DNA of 64,000 nt from contig JAZNBG010000018.1 of assembly GCA_045586925.1 (NCBI GenBank), positions 41,558 through 105,557 on the forward strand. Direction: 5' to 3'. Each line of letters opens with the position of its first letter. Positions within the stretch are counted from its first letter, which is position 1. This stretch comes from SIG440 sp045586925 (lineage in GTDB: Bacteria > Bacillota > Clostridia > Monoglobales > Monoglobaceae). The translations under genes and the position numbers were made by a program. Positions 8,333 through 17,462 of this stretch are shown here, one piece after another. A model generated the notes under the pieces. It was given only the letters and a program-made list of their open reading frames with translations, was not told the DNA's origin and made no database searches.

Positions 8333-9202
8333 CTATAAGTTTTTGCTAAAAAAGCTTGAAATAACAGGCTCAAAAATTGCACCATGTTCAATTTTAATGT
8401 CAGGATATTTCATAGTTTCAGAAATTGCCTGTTTAATAAAATCAACAGCAAGGCCGGATGCTTCGTGCATTGATTTTCCTTGCAAAAGTCCACCTGTAAG
8501 AACTGCTGCAAAAATATCTCCTGTCCCGTGGAATGGACGGTTAACATATCCGCAGTCAAAAAATGCAGTTTTGTTTACAGTTTTATCTAATACACAAGTA
8601 CACATTTTGTTTGTATCTGTCATAACCGAGGTTATGGCAATTTTTTGAGGTCCTAATTCGGACAATGCATAAAGAATTTCTGTAATTTCATTCTCACCAA
8701 CGGGGCGTTTGGGATATTTTTTGCCCAACAGAAGGCAGGCTTCGGTAAGATTTGGAGTAATTACGTCAGCAAGGCTTACAAATTCTTTCATCGAGCATAG
8801 AAGGTCGTTCATTCTATCATAATAAACAGTTTCGGCTTCTGACAAGTCGTTATCACCAAGAACAGGATCGATAACAGTAATAAAGCCCGGCCTTTTCTCT
8901 GCTTTAATGAAATCCGAAAGAATTTCAATCTGGCGGGGACTGCCAAGATAGCCTGTGCATATGCCGTCAAATTTTATGTTTAAATCCTGCCAATGATTGA
9001 GTATTTTTGGCATTTCTTCGGTTAAATCGCAGAAAGTATAATTTTCAAAATGATATGTATGTGTCGAAAGAACTGCCGTGGGTAAAGGGCAAACCTCTAT
9101 TCCCATTGCAGAAAGGATAGATATTGCTTCGGTCAGGGATACCCGACAAAAACCTGAAAGGTCGTTAACAGCAACAACTCGGGGTATGTAATTTCTTATC
9201 AT
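8333..9202 (-). CDS. Pyridoxamine/pyridoxal kinase
   Basis: A 289-aa ribokinase-fold kinase that phosphorylates B6 vitamers in PLP salvage. The start chosen is MIRNYIPRVVAVNDLSG, with AAAGGAGAT six bases upstream; a more distal ATG is in frame but lacks this. Recognisable elements are the N-terminal VNDLSGFCR substrate region, VIDPVLGDNDL, the segment ITPNLTEACLLLG, and the catalytic anion-hole region PFHGTGDIFAAVLTG near residue 230. Convergent with serS; the pseudouridine synthase lies upstream on the same strand and may be co-transcribed. Confidence 0.88.
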   Translation of the reverse strand: MIRNYIPRVVAVNDLSGFCRVSLTEAISILSAMGIEVCPLPTAVLSTHTYHFENYTFCDLTEEMPKILNHWQDLNIKFDGICTGYLGSPRQIEILSDFIKAEKRPGFITVIDPVLGDNDLSEAETVYYDRMNDLLCSMKEFVSLADVITPNLTEACLLLGKKYPKRPVGENEITEILYALSELGPQKIAITSVMTDTNKMCTCVLDKTVNKTAFFDCGYVNRPFHGTGDIFAAVLTGGLLQGKSMHEASGLAVDFIKQAISETMKYPDIKIEHGAIFEPVISSFFSKNL

Positions 9203-9247
9203 AATGATATCTCCTTTTAATTGAACAATGTTCAAATCAATGGTGTA

Positions 9248-9955
9248 TTATGGAACTAAAAGCTTCATTTCGTCTTCGGTAAGCTCGCGGACAGAGCCTA
9301 ATGGTAAATCTTCATCAAGCGACAGGTTGTTCATTTTTGTTCGTTTAAGATATAAAACCTTATTTCCTATTGCCTCAAACATTCGTTTTACCTGATGGAA
9401 TTTACCTTCATTTATTACGATCTCGGCAAAATACGGCTCTTGCGATGAAAGACTTTTTAATGTTGCCGGCATAGTTTTGTAACCGTCATCCAAAACAACG
9501 CCACAGGCAAATTTCTCAATATCTTCGTCTGCTATCGGGTTTTCAATCTGTGCTACATAGGTTTTTGGGATATGAGATTTGGGTGCAAGCAATCTGTGAG
9601 CCAGGTCACCGTCGTTGGTGAGAAGCAAAAAGCCCTCGGTGTCTATGTCAAGCCTTCCTACGGGAAAAGGCTTAAAATGCAGATATTCGTCAGGGACAAG
9701 ATCCATAACCGTTGGTGTTTTTCCGTCACGGGTGGCAGAAATATATCCTTGTGGTTTGTTGAGCATAAGATATATAAATCGGCGGTAGACAACTTCTTTG
9801 CCCGAAAGAGTAACTGTATCGGTATCAACGTTAAGGTGAATATCCGGTTTTGTTACAGGTTTGCCGCCTACAGCAACTGCACCTGAACGGATTATTTTTT
9901 TTACTTCGGTTCGGGTGCCAACACCACATTCTGCTAAAAATCTGTCAAGTCTCAT
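9248..9955 (-). CDS. rsuA: 16S rRNA pseudouridine synthase, RsuA family
   Basis: A 235-aa enzyme converting a uridine of 16S rRNA (U516 in the E. coli prototype) to pseudouridine. The start MRLDRFLAECGVGTRTEVKK has GGAG seven bases upstream; a more distal ATG is in frame. The N-terminal S4 RNA-binding domain covers about residues 1-55. The catalytic domain contains FPVGRLDIDTEGFLLLTNDG, whose Asp in RLDIDTEG is the family nucleophile, followed by KTYVAQI and GKFHQVKRMFEAIG. RsuA is favoured over RluB/E by length and the S4 domain, but target specificity is inferred. Confidence 0.9.
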   Translation of the reverse strand: MRLDRFLAECGVGTRTEVKKIIRSGAVAVGGKPVTKPDIHLNVDTDTVTLSGKEVVYRRFIYLMLNKPQGYISATRDGKTPTVMDLVPDEYLHFKPFPVGRLDIDTEGFLLLTNDGDLAHRLLAPKSHIPKTYVAQIENPIADEDIEKFACGVVLDDGYKTMPATLKSLSSQEPYFAEIVINEGKFHQVKRMFEAIGNKVLYLKRTKMNNLSLDEDLPLGSVRELTEDEMKLLVP

Positions 9956-10000
9956 AAAAATCTCCATTGCGCCGCCATACGTCGGTACAAATTGTAATTA

Positions 10001-10130
10001 AATTTCTCTTATCTGTATGGCAAGGAATGATAAGAGATTTTTACGCCCATGTGCGTTTCGCCTATGGCGAAAATTTCGCACGGGCAATCAAATCTGCCGG
10101 AGGCTTAACGAGAAAGGAACTTTCGCGTTA
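10001..10130 (-). repeat. Structured dispersed repeat, rearranged third copy
   Basis: On the minus strand this region carries AGATTTGATTGCC followed by GTGCGAAATTTTCG, as in the repeat at 43408-43561. It keeps the GCCC...GGGC hairpin (10045-10085) with inner stem TTTCGCC/GGCGAAA, where the other copies have TTTCGGC/GCCGAAA. A separate hairpin TCTCTTATC/GATAAGAGA (10005-10037) lies on the opposite side compared with the full copies. Another, TAACG-GAAAG/CTTTC-CGTTA (10106-10130), replaces the distal part. The rest of the 9956-10207 gap shows no gene. Confidence 0.7.
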
Positions 10131-10207
10131 CATTACCTCTTGAATATATTTTCTAAAAATGACATATATTAGTAAAGACCGTTTGTGTCAAAAGGGGGAT
10201 ACAAAAA

Positions 10208-10654
10208 TTGAAAATAATACATTCAGCAAAAAAATACCGATATATTATTGCAAGCCTTAGCTTTGCAGTTATACTCCTGATGATAATTGTAGGACTTTTC
10301 AGTATTGACAATGCCACAAACGAGATGATTGTTGATTATATTGAAGAATTAGGATGGGAAATTGAAGCCACACCTAAAGAAATTACTCACCTGACAATTC
10401 CCGAACATTTTGATGTTGTGTATGAAACGTATAATGCAGTTCAAAAACATTCGGGATTTAAGTTTGAGGAATTCAAGGGCAAAAATGTTACCCGATATAC
10501 CTATCTTGTTTTAAATCATAAGGAGTCTCAAAACTCAAGGGTTGTGGCTGGTGTCTTTGTGTATGAAGACACAATTATTGCCGGAGATATTTCCTCGACG
10601 GATATGAATGGGTTTATGCATGCCATAACCGAAACATCAAATATCAGCAAATAA
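10208..10654 (+). CDS. Membrane-anchored DUF4830-like protein
   Basis: A 148-aa protein using a TTG start with AAAGGGGGA eight bases upstream. One transmembrane segment (about residues 12-32, IIASLSFAVILLMIIVGLF) anchors an extracytoplasmic domain. The body (YIEELGWEIE, TIPEHFDVVYETYNAVQKHSGF, GKNVTRYTYLV, GDISSTDMNGFMHAI) resembles proteins labelled DUF4830 in Clostridia; this is recognition from memory. Function unknown. It stands alone between the rearranged repeat and metY. Confidence 0.7.
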   Translation: MKIIHSAKKYRYIIASLSFAVILLMIIVGLFSIDNATNEMIVDYIEELGWEIEATPKEITHLTIPEHFDVVYETYNAVQKHSGFKFEEFKGKNVTRYTYLVLNHKESQNSRVVAGVFVYEDTIIAGDISSTDMNGFMHAITETSNISK

Positions 10655-10708
10655 TTCCCAGTATTTTTAAAGTATATCACAAAAAATGCAGTTTGACTAT
10701 AGTTTTAC

Positions 10709-10737
10709 TTGACTTTTTTTGATGTAGAGAGTAAAAT
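10709..10737 (+). promoter_or_regulatory. Promoter for metY
   Basis: TTGACT and TAAAAT with a 17-nt spacer; the -10 ends 27 nt before the metY start codon. No S-box or T-box is visible in this short leader. Confidence 0.65.
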
Positions 10738-10764
10738 TAAGTAAAAAGCAAGGAGGAATTACCA

Positions 10765-12036
10765 ATGAGAATTGAAACAAAATGTATTCAGTCGGGATAT
10801 ACTCCCGGGAACGGAGAACCACGAGTTCTTCCTATATATCAGAGCACAACATGGAAATACAGCTCAACCGAGCAAATGGGCAAACTTTTTGACCTTGAAG
10901 AAAACGGGTATTTTTACACTCGTCTTGCCAATCCTACAAACGACGCAGTTGCGGCAAAAATTGCAGACCTTGAAGGCGGTGTTGCGGCAATGCTCACATC
11001 ATCAGGTCAGGCGGCTTGCTTTTATTCGATATTTAATATATGTAATGCGGGCGACCACTTTATATGTTCTACAAGCGTTTACGGCGGAACCTTTAACCTT
11101 TTTGGCGTAACAATGAAAAAGCTGGGAATCGACGTTACCTTTATTGACCCCGATTGCGATGAGGAAACCTTTAATGCAGCCTTCCGTGAGAACACAAAAG
11201 CGGTTTTTGGTGAAACAATCGCAAACCCTGCACTGGTCGTTCTTGACATCGAAAAATGGGCAAAGATTGCTCACACTCATAATGTACCGCTTATTATAGA
11301 CAATACCTTTGCGACACCTATTAATTGTCGTCCTTTTGAGTGGGGTGCTGACATCGTAGTTCATTCTACAACCAAGTATATGGACGGTCATGCAACACAG
11401 GTTGGCGGCGTTGTGGTAGACAGCGGTAATTTTGATTGGGAGGCTGCCGGAAAGTTCCCCGGACTTACCACTCCTGACGAATCTTATCACGGAATCACCT
11501 ATACCGAAAAATTCGGTAAAGCGGCATATATTACAAAGCTCACTGCTCAGGTAATGAGAGATTTAGGCTCAATTCCTTCACCCCACAATGCATTCCTTCT
11601 TAATCTGGGACTTGAAACCTTACCCCTTAGAATGGAACGTCATTGCAGCAATGCTCAGGCAGTTGCTGAATATCTCAGCAAAAATGAGAAAATCTCCTGG
11701 GTTAAATATTGTGGGCTTAAAGGCGATAAATATTACGACCTTGCCCAGAAATACCTGCCTAATGGCTCCTGTGGCGTAATTTCCTTTGGGGTTAAAGGCG
11801 GCAGAGAGGCGGCTGTTAAGTTTATGGACAGTCTTAAACTTGCGGCAATTGTAACACACGTTGCAGATGCAAGAACATCTGTTCTGCACCCGGCAAGCCA
11901 CACACACAGGCAGCTCAATGACGAAGAACTAAAGGCAGCAGGCGTAACACCCGATCTTATAAGATTCTCGGTGGGCATAGAAAATGTGGATGATATAATT
12001 GAAGATATTCAGCAAGCGCTGGATCAGGTAAAATAG
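10765..12036 (+). CDS. metY: O-acetylhomoserine sulfhydrylase (Cys/Met metabolism PLP enzyme)
   Basis: A 423-aa PLP enzyme of the cystathionine gamma-synthase family, long form, which makes homocysteine from O-acetylhomoserine and sulfide. Visible: YQSTTWKY near residue 30, the PLP phosphate-binding TSSGQAA, LIIDNTFATP, the Schiff-base lysine in HSTTKYMDGH (Lys204), and HPASHTHRQL at the C-terminal side. Length (~420-430) suits MetY better than the ~380-400 aa MetB/MetC enzymes. Methionine gamma-lyase or cysteine synthase activity remains possible. Monocistronic, with its own promoter and a weak terminator; AAGGAGGAATTACC is the ribosome binding site. Confidence 0.88.
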   Translation: MRIETKCIQSGYTPGNGEPRVLPIYQSTTWKYSSTEQMGKLFDLEENGYFYTRLANPTNDAVAAKIADLEGGVAAMLTSSGQAACFYSIFNICNAGDHFICSTSVYGGTFNLFGVTMKKLGIDVTFIDPDCDEETFNAAFRENTKAVFGETIANPALVVLDIEKWAKIAHTHNVPLIIDNTFATPINCRPFEWGADIVVHSTTKYMDGHATQVGGVVVDSGNFDWEAAGKFPGLTTPDESYHGITYTEKFGKAAYITKLTAQVMRDLGSIPSPHNAFLLNLGLETLPLRMERHCSNAQAVAEYLSKNEKISWVKYCGLKGDKYYDLAQKYLPNGSCGVISFGVKGGREAAVKFMDSLKLAAIVTHVADARTSVLHPASHTHRQLNDEELKAAGVTPDLIRFSVGIENVDDIIEDIQQALDQVK

Positions 12037-12056
12037 AATACAGAAAACCTAAGTAA

Positions 12057-12086
12057 GGGAGTCTTCATTTTTGAAGGCTCTCTTTT
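12057..12086 (+). terminator. Terminator of metY
   Basis: GAGTCTTCA (12059-12067) pairs with TGAAGGCTC (12072-12080) with one G-U pair and a 4-nt loop, followed by TCTTTT. Confidence 0.6.
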
Positions 12087-12165
12087 GCAATGCAAATGTT
12101 ATGTGTATTGATAAAGAAGTTGGGAATATAATTGTATATACAAATGTATTGCAGAGGTGATATGT

Positions 12166-12342
12166 ATGAGAAAATTTAAAATACCGTCCATTCCTCCTAC
12201 AACAAATAAGTGTGTCAGGTTTCCAAATGATATAATCGAGCAGGTTGAGGAAGCCATTCGTGGCAAAGATTGTACATTTTCGGCATTTGTGGTCGAGGCT
12301 GTAAGAGTTGCATTAGAAAATATTTCTGAGAGTGATGAATAA
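12166..12342 (+). CDS. Small ribbon-helix-helix-like protein
   Basis: A 58-aa protein. The ATG at 12166 is preceded by GAGGTGA; a GTG nine bases earlier would overlap that site. The sequence KCVRFPNDIIEQVEEAIRGKDCTFSAFVVEAVRVALENI fits the Arc/MetJ ribbon-helix-helix pattern (short beta strand, helix, turn, helix), so it is probably a DNA-binding dimer. Its 3' end overlaps the start of a broken XRE regulator by 8 nt, suggesting a former two-gene regulatory module. Target unknown. Confidence 0.7.
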   Translation: MRKFKIPSIPPTTNKCVRFPNDIIEQVEEAIRGKDCTFSAFVVEAVRVALENISESDE

Positions 12343-12567
12343 AGATATTGAAGTTAAAATAGGAAAGAATATTAAACAAGCAAGAGAAAGCATAAAAATG
12401 ACCCAAGAAGAGTTGGCAGCAAAGCTACAGCAAGAGGTTGTGATATTACCCGAAGTGCTGTTGCAAAAATTGAAGTTGGACAACGACATTTATATCCCGA
12501 CGAAATAATGATGATAAAAGAAATTTTAGATACAGATTTTGATGTAATTTTTTATGGCAAAGAATAA
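12335..12567 (+). pseudogene. XRE-family HTH regulator, frameshifted
   Basis: ATG at 12335 opens MNKDIEVKIGKNIKQARESIKMTQEELAAKLQ, the first half of a helix-turn-helix_3 domain, but the frame then becomes nonsense and stops early. From 12433 another frame continues the domain exactly where expected: RGCDITRSAVAKIEVGQRHLYPDEIMMIKEIL and on to a TAA at 12565-12567. One missing base near 12431-12434 (CAG CA- AGA) explains both. Either a recent inactivating deletion, a sequencing error, or, less likely, frameshifted expression. comF begins immediately after the stop. Confidence 0.8.
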
Positions 12568-13320
12568 ATGAAGATAAATATTTTTAAAATTATAAAAAAC
12601 TTTTTCTTTCCACCGCAATGCATCTTTTGTGACAGGTTTCTTGAGATAAATGCTGAAAGCTGTATTTGTGATGCTTGTAAAACAGTGGTAAAGCGATGTG
12701 CAGACAAAATTTGTTGCGAAAAGTGTGGCAAGCCAATAGTAAGTCACGGCAAAAAAGTACGATGCTTTCATTGTATTGAAAATAAAACACAGTATTTTGA
12801 CAGAATTGTATCGGTTTTTGAATATAACGGGGTTGTACAGCAATCGGTGCAAAGGTATAAAGGAAGAAAAATTCAGAGCTATGCAGTAACATATGCCGAA
12901 TGTATGGCAGAACGATTAGAACAGGAATATAGGGATATAAAGTTTGACCTGATCTGTGCCGTGCCTTCAAGCAGCGACAAAAAAGTTACACAGGGTTTTG
13001 ACAATGTCGAGCTTATCTGTAAATATCTGTCGGCAAAAACAGGGATTCCGTTGCAGAAAGAGGCATTGAGGAAAATTCGCCGAACCGATAAGCAAACAAG
13101 GCTTAATTATCAGGAAAGAGCAGAAAACATCAAAAATAGCGTAGCGGTTAAAAAATCAGCCGCAATATACGATAAGACAGTTTTGCTTGTGGATGATGTG
13201 TGTACAACAAGGGCAACCTTGACCGAATGTTCGCGCGCGTTAAAAAAGGCGGGTGCAAAGCAGGTATTTTGTCTGACACTTGCTACAGCAATTAAAAAAA
13301 TTGATAGTTCAGGAGTATAA
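12568..13320 (+). CDS. comF: ComF family phosphoribosyltransferase-like protein
   Basis: A 250-aa ComF-type protein, associated with DNA uptake in competence in other Firmicutes. The N-terminus has a zinc-ribbon set of cysteines (QCIFCDRF, CICDACK, CCEKCGKP, RCFHC, residues ~11-65). The C-terminal half is a type I phosphoribosyltransferase fold with KIRRTDKQTRLNYQERAENI and the PRPP loop VLLVDDVCTTRATLTEC. The usual glycine after the TT of the loop (TTG) is Arg here. No separate ribosome binding site is needed if it is coupled to the preceding frame. Whether the organism is competent cannot be judged. Confidence 0.88.
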   Translation: MKINIFKIIKNFFFPPQCIFCDRFLEINAESCICDACKTVVKRCADKICCEKCGKPIVSHGKKVRCFHCIENKTQYFDRIVSVFEYNGVVQQSVQRYKGRKIQSYAVTYAECMAERLEQEYRDIKFDLICAVPSSSDKKVTQGFDNVELICKYLSAKTGIPLQKEALRKIRRTDKQTRLNYQERAENIKNSVAVKKSAAIYDKTVLLVDDVCTTRATLTECSRALKKAGAKQVFCLTLATAIKKIDSSGV

Positions 13321-13461
13321 CAAAACAAAATCGACGCACTTTTAAATAATTGGGGCATTTTTTTGCCAAATAGAAGGAATTTTCAAATTTACGTCGAAGA
13401 AAAAAGGGATGGACCTTTTTGCCTTTGGGCTAAAAAGGAGAAAAAATGAGGTAATAAAGCT

Positions 13462-15996
13462 ATGTCAAAAGAAAATAATCACGAGGGATTGTTTGATGCC
13501 TCAAAGCTGAACATTATCCCCGTAGAAATCGAAAAGGAAATGCGGAAGTCGTATATCGAGTATGCGATGTCCGTTATTGTAGGACGTGCTTTGCCTGATG
13601 TGCGTGACGGTCTTAAACCTGTTCACCGCCGCATACTTTATGCAATGCATGAGGACGGGCTGACTCCCGAAAAAGAATACCGCAAGAGTGCTACCACCGT
13701 AGGTAATGTTTTGGGTAGATATCATCCTCACGGTGATGCTTCTGTTTATGATGCAATGGTACGTATGGCGCAGGATTTCTCTATGAGATATCCCACGGTT
13801 GACGGCCACGGTAACTTTGGTTCTGTCGATGGCGACCCCCCTGCTGCTTATCGTTACACCGAGGCAAGAATGTCAAAGATGGCTATGCGTATGCTTACCG
13901 ATATCGAGAAAGATACGGTTGACTTTATGCCAAACTTTGACGAGAGCCGCAAAGAACCAATAGTTCTTCCTTCACGTTTTCCGCATTTGCTGGTAAATGG
14001 TTCTGACGGTATCGCTGTTGGTATGGCAACTAAAATTCCGCCCCATAACCTGACCGAGGTTATCAACGGAATAATTGCAGTTATTGACAATCCCGAAATT
14101 ACCATAGACGAGCTTATGGAGTATATCCCCGGCCCCGATTTCCCCACAGGTGCGCAGATTATGGGCACAAGCGGCATTCGTTCGGCATATCATACCGGAA
14201 GAGGTAAACTGCGTCTGAGGGCAAAGGCAGACATTGAGGAAAATAACGAGGGTCGTCAGCGGATTATTGTAACCGAAATCCCTTATATGGTAAATAAGGC
14301 AAGACTTATTGAAAACATTGCCAAGTTAGTTCACGAAAAGAGACTTGAAGGCATTTCTGACCTTCGCGATGAATCCGACCGTGACGGTATGCGTATAGTG
14401 ATTGAGGTTAAGCGTGATGCCAACGCAACAATTGTGCTTAATCAGCTTTACAAATACACCCAGATGGAGGATACCTTCAGTGTAATTATGCTGGCACTTG
14501 TCAATCGTGTTGAACCAAAGGTTTTAAATCTGCGTGAAATACTTGACCAGTACATTGAATTCCAGAAGGATGTCATAGTAAGACGATGCCGTTTTGACAA
14601 GAAAAAGGCAGAAGCAAGGGCACATATCCTCGAAGGTTTGAGAAAGGCTCTTGATAATATTGATGAGATTATAAGTATAATCCGAAACAGCTATAATGAT
14701 GCAAAGCCCAATTTGATGGAACGCTTTGACTTTACGGATGTTCAGGCACAGGCAATTCTTGATATGCGTCTTGCAAGACTTCAGGGATTAGAACGTGAAA
14801 AGCTGGATGCAGAATATGAAGAATTGATGGCGTTTATTAAAGAGCTAGAAGAAATTCTTGCCAGCGAACAAAGAGTGCTGGAGGTTATAAAGACCGAAAT
14901 TACCGAAATACGTGATAAGTTTGGTGACGAAAGAAGGACATCCATCGAGCCTGTGGAAGACGATATTGACATTGAAGTCCTTATCGAAGAAGAAGATAAT
15001 GTAATAACAATGACAAAGCAGGGTTATATCAAGCGTCTTGCTGTTGACACATACAAAAGCCAGAAGCGTGGCGGCAAGGGCATTATTGGTATGCAAACTA
15101 AGGAAGAAGACTTTGTCAATACAATGTTTGTAGCATCAACCCATGCGTACATTTTGTTCTTTACAAATGCCGGCAAGATGTACCGCATAAAGGCTTATCA
15201 GATACCTGAGGCTGGACGTCAGGCAAAGGGTACAGCGATAGTAAATCTTTTGCAGCTTGAACCTGGCGAGAAGATTTCGGCAATGATTCCGCTGCGGGAA
15301 TATGTCGAGGGCGAATATCTTGTTATGGCAACCCGAAACGGCGTTATAAAGAAAACAGATATTATGGAATATGAAAATGCCCCCAAGGGCGGAAAGATAG
15401 CCATTAATCTTGACGAGGGCGACGAGCTTATCAATGTTAAGAAAACCGACGGCAACGCTCATATATTTATGGGAACACATCAGGGCAAGATGATTCGCTT
15501 TGAAGAGAGTGATGTAAGAACTCTAGGCCGTGTATCCCGTGGTGTGCGTGGTATTCTGCTTAAAGAAGGAGACTTTGTTGTTGGTATGGATATTATGCGC
15601 GAAGGTTCCAAGGTCCTCGTTATCAGTGAAAACGGTTACGGCAAAAAGACCGAGCTTGACGAATACAAGGTACAAAGCCGTGGCGGACAGGGTACAACCA
15701 CCTACAAAATTTCTGAGGAAACGGGCGAGATTTCAGGATTTGGTCTTGTTACCGACGAGGATGATGTTATCATTATTACCTCCGAGGGTGTAATTATCCG
15801 TATCAGTGCGGCAGATATTAATACTCTTAAGCGTGTAACCAAAGGTGTAAGGCTTATGCGTCTTGGCGAAGGGGTAAAGATTGTATCTGCAGCGTCGGTT
15901 GCCCGAGAAGAAGAGCAGGAGGAAGCATTAGAAAACACCGAAACAAATGTGGAAAATGATGCAAAAACTGTTGATAACTCTGTGGATAATGTGTAA
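13462..15996 (+). CDS. gyrA: DNA gyrase subunit A
   Basis: An 844-aa type IIA topoisomerase subunit that breaks and rejoins DNA. The catalytic tyrosine is Tyr132 in AAYRYTEARMS. The GyrA box QKRGGKG in the C-terminal beta-pinwheel identifies gyrase rather than ParC. The quinolone-determining region reads HPHGDASVYDAM: the residue equivalent to E. coli Ser83 is Ala93 and Asp87 is kept (Asp97). The last ~30 residues form an acidic tail. gyrB is not adjacent in this window. The 141-nt leader holds an outer inverted repeat TCGACG/CGTCGA around a short GGCA/TGCC stem, of unknown role. Confidence 0.97.
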   Translation: MSKENNHEGLFDASKLNIIPVEIEKEMRKSYIEYAMSVIVGRALPDVRDGLKPVHRRILYAMHEDGLTPEKEYRKSATTVGNVLGRYHPHGDASVYDAMVRMAQDFSMRYPTVDGHGNFGSVDGDPPAAYRYTEARMSKMAMRMLTDIEKDTVDFMPNFDESRKEPIVLPSRFPHLLVNGSDGIAVGMATKIPPHNLTEVINGIIAVIDNPEITIDELMEYIPGPDFPTGAQIMGTSGIRSAYHTGRGKLRLRAKADIEENNEGRQRIIVTEIPYMVNKARLIENIAKLVHEKRLEGISDLRDESDRDGMRIVIEVKRDANATIVLNQLYKYTQMEDTFSVIMLALVNRVEPKVLNLREILDQYIEFQKDVIVRRCRFDKKKAEARAHILEGLRKALDNIDEIISIIRNSYNDAKPNLMERFDFTDVQAQAILDMRLARLQGLEREKLDAEYEELMAFIKELEEILASEQRVLEVIKTEITEIRDKFGDERRTSIEPVEDDIDIEVLIEEEDNVITMTKQGYIKRLAVDTYKSQKRGGKGIIGMQTKEEDFVNTMFVASTHAYILFFTNAGKMYRIKAYQIPEAGRQAKGTAIVNLLQLEPGEKISAMIPLREYVEGEYLVMATRNGVIKKTDIMEYENAPKGGKIAINLDEGDELINVKKTDGNAHIFMGTHQGKMIRFEESDVRTLGRVSRGVRGILLKEGDFVVGMDIMREGSKVLVISENGYGKKTELDEYKVQSRGGQGTTTYKISEETGEISGFGLVTDEDDVIIITSEGVIIRISAADINTLKRVTKGVRLMRLGEGVKIVSAASVAREEEQEEALENTETNVENDAKTVDNSVDNV

Positions 15997-16160
15997 AACC
16001 TACGGTTTCAGGCATTTATAACCCTGTGGAAAAGCCCGATGACGTAAAAAAGGTGTCTTTTTCGAAAGAATTTTTGTGAAAATAGTTGGATATGTGCACA
16101 TTGATGGAAAACCGACAATTTTGAAACTGTAATTTTAGTTAATGCGTACAATGTGATGCT

Positions 16161-16207
16161 AAAGCCCCGAAACCCCAGTAAAATCAAGGGTTTCAGGGCT
16201 TTAAAAA
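16161..16207 (+). terminator. Terminator-like hairpin downstream of gyrA
   Basis: AAAGCCC-C-GAAACCC (16161-16175) pairs with GGGTTTC-A-GGGCTTT (16188-16202), 14 pairs with one mismatch, followed by AAAAATTTTG. It lies 165 nt past the gyrA stop. The rest of the 338-nt gap shows no gene. Confidence 0.65.
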
Positions 16208-16334
16208 TTTTGATTGTGCGATGTGCACAAAAGAGAAATGCTAAATTTGGGAAAATAACCTCTAACATTTTATAAAAAAGTATGCTACAATTAATCTATC
16301 AAATTACGTTTAACAACGTGGGAGGTTATTATAA

Positions 16335-17447
16335 ATGGCTAGTTTAAGTTTAAGACAGATTGGTAAAATTTATCAAGGCGGCGTTGTTGGTGCAAGAGAT
16401 ATCAACATCGAAATCGAAGATAAAGAATTTATTATTCTGGTAGGTCCTTCAGGTTGCGGTAAGTCTACTACTCTTAGAATGATTGCCGGCCTTGAAGAAA
16501 TTTCAGAAGGCGAGCTCTACATTGATGACAAGCTTGTTAATGATATGGCTCCAAAGGACAGAGATATCGCAATGGTTTTCCAGAACTACGCTCTCTATCC
16601 TCATATGACAGTATTTGATAACATGGCGTTTGGTCTCAAACTGAGAAAGGTTCCGAAGGATGTTATTAAGGAGAAAGTGCATGCTGCTGCAAAGATTCTT
16701 GATATTGAACATCTTCTTGACAGAAAGCCCAAGGCTTTGTCAGGTGGTCAGAGACAGCGTGTTGCGCTTGGTCGTGCAATCGTTCGTGAACCTAAAGTAT
16801 TCCTTATGGACGAACCTCTTTCAAACCTTGATGCAAAACTCAGAGTTCAGATGAGAGCTGAAATCGGTAAGCTTCATAAGAGACTGGGCACAACTGTAAT
16901 TTACGTTACACATGACCAGACAGAAGCTATGACAATGGGTACCAGAATTGCTGTAATGAAGGATGGTTATCTCCAGCAGTGTGCATCTCCTGTAGAACTT
17001 TATGACGAACCTGTTAACCTTTTTGTTGCAGGATTTATCGGAAGTCCTCAGATGAACTTTATCAATGTTACTCTTGAGAAGAAGGAAGACGGAGTGCATC
17101 TCGTAAATGAAACTCTTGATATTAAGCTTCCTGAAGGCAAGGGCAACCGCGAAGAGCTTGCTGAATATATGGGTAAAGAAGTTATTATGGGTATCAGACC
17201 TGAATGTATTTATGAGGATGAAGCTCATATTGCTGCAATGCCAGATGCATTGGTTGATGTTGATGTTGACCTTACAGAAATGATGGGTGCTGAAACTTAC
17301 CTCTATCTGAAGAATGGTAACTCTTCATTGATCGCTCGTGTTAACCGTCGTACAACCGCACAGCATGGTGACAAGATCAAGGCAGTATTTGATACAAATA
17401 AGGTTCATCTCTTTGACAAGGATACCGAAGTTGCAATTATTCACTAA
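16335..17447 (+). CDS. ABC transporter ATPase, sugar import type (UgpC/MsmK-like)
   Basis: A 370-aa ATPase of the CUT1 carbohydrate importer family. Walker A GPSGCGKST near residue 40, signature LSGGQRQRVALGRAIV, Walker B VFLMDEPLSNLDAKLR, H-loop YVTHDQTEAMTMG, and a C-terminal TOBE-type regulatory domain of ~130 residues. No permease or binding protein is adjacent, which fits the multitask ATPase (MsmK/MsiK) shared by several sugar importers in Gram-positives. Strong GGGAGG site; the leader has TGCTACAAT as a likely extended -10. It has its own terminator, so it is monocistronic. Confidence 0.92.
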   Translation: MASLSLRQIGKIYQGGVVGARDINIEIEDKEFIILVGPSGCGKSTTLRMIAGLEEISEGELYIDDKLVNDMAPKDRDIAMVFQNYALYPHMTVFDNMAFGLKLRKVPKDVIKEKVHAAAKILDIEHLLDRKPKALSGGQRQRVALGRAIVREPKVFLMDEPLSNLDAKLRVQMRAEIGKLHKRLGTTVIYVTHDQTEAMTMGTRIAVMKDGYLQQCASPVELYDEPVNLFVAGFIGSPQMNFINVTLEKKEDGVHLVNETLDIKLPEGKGNREELAEYMGKEVIMGIRPECIYEDEAHIAAMPDALVDVDVDLTEMMGAETYLYLKNGNSSLIARVNRRTTAQHGDKIKAVFDTNKVHLFDKDTEVAIIH

Positions 17448-17462
17448 GATAAAGTAAAAAAG

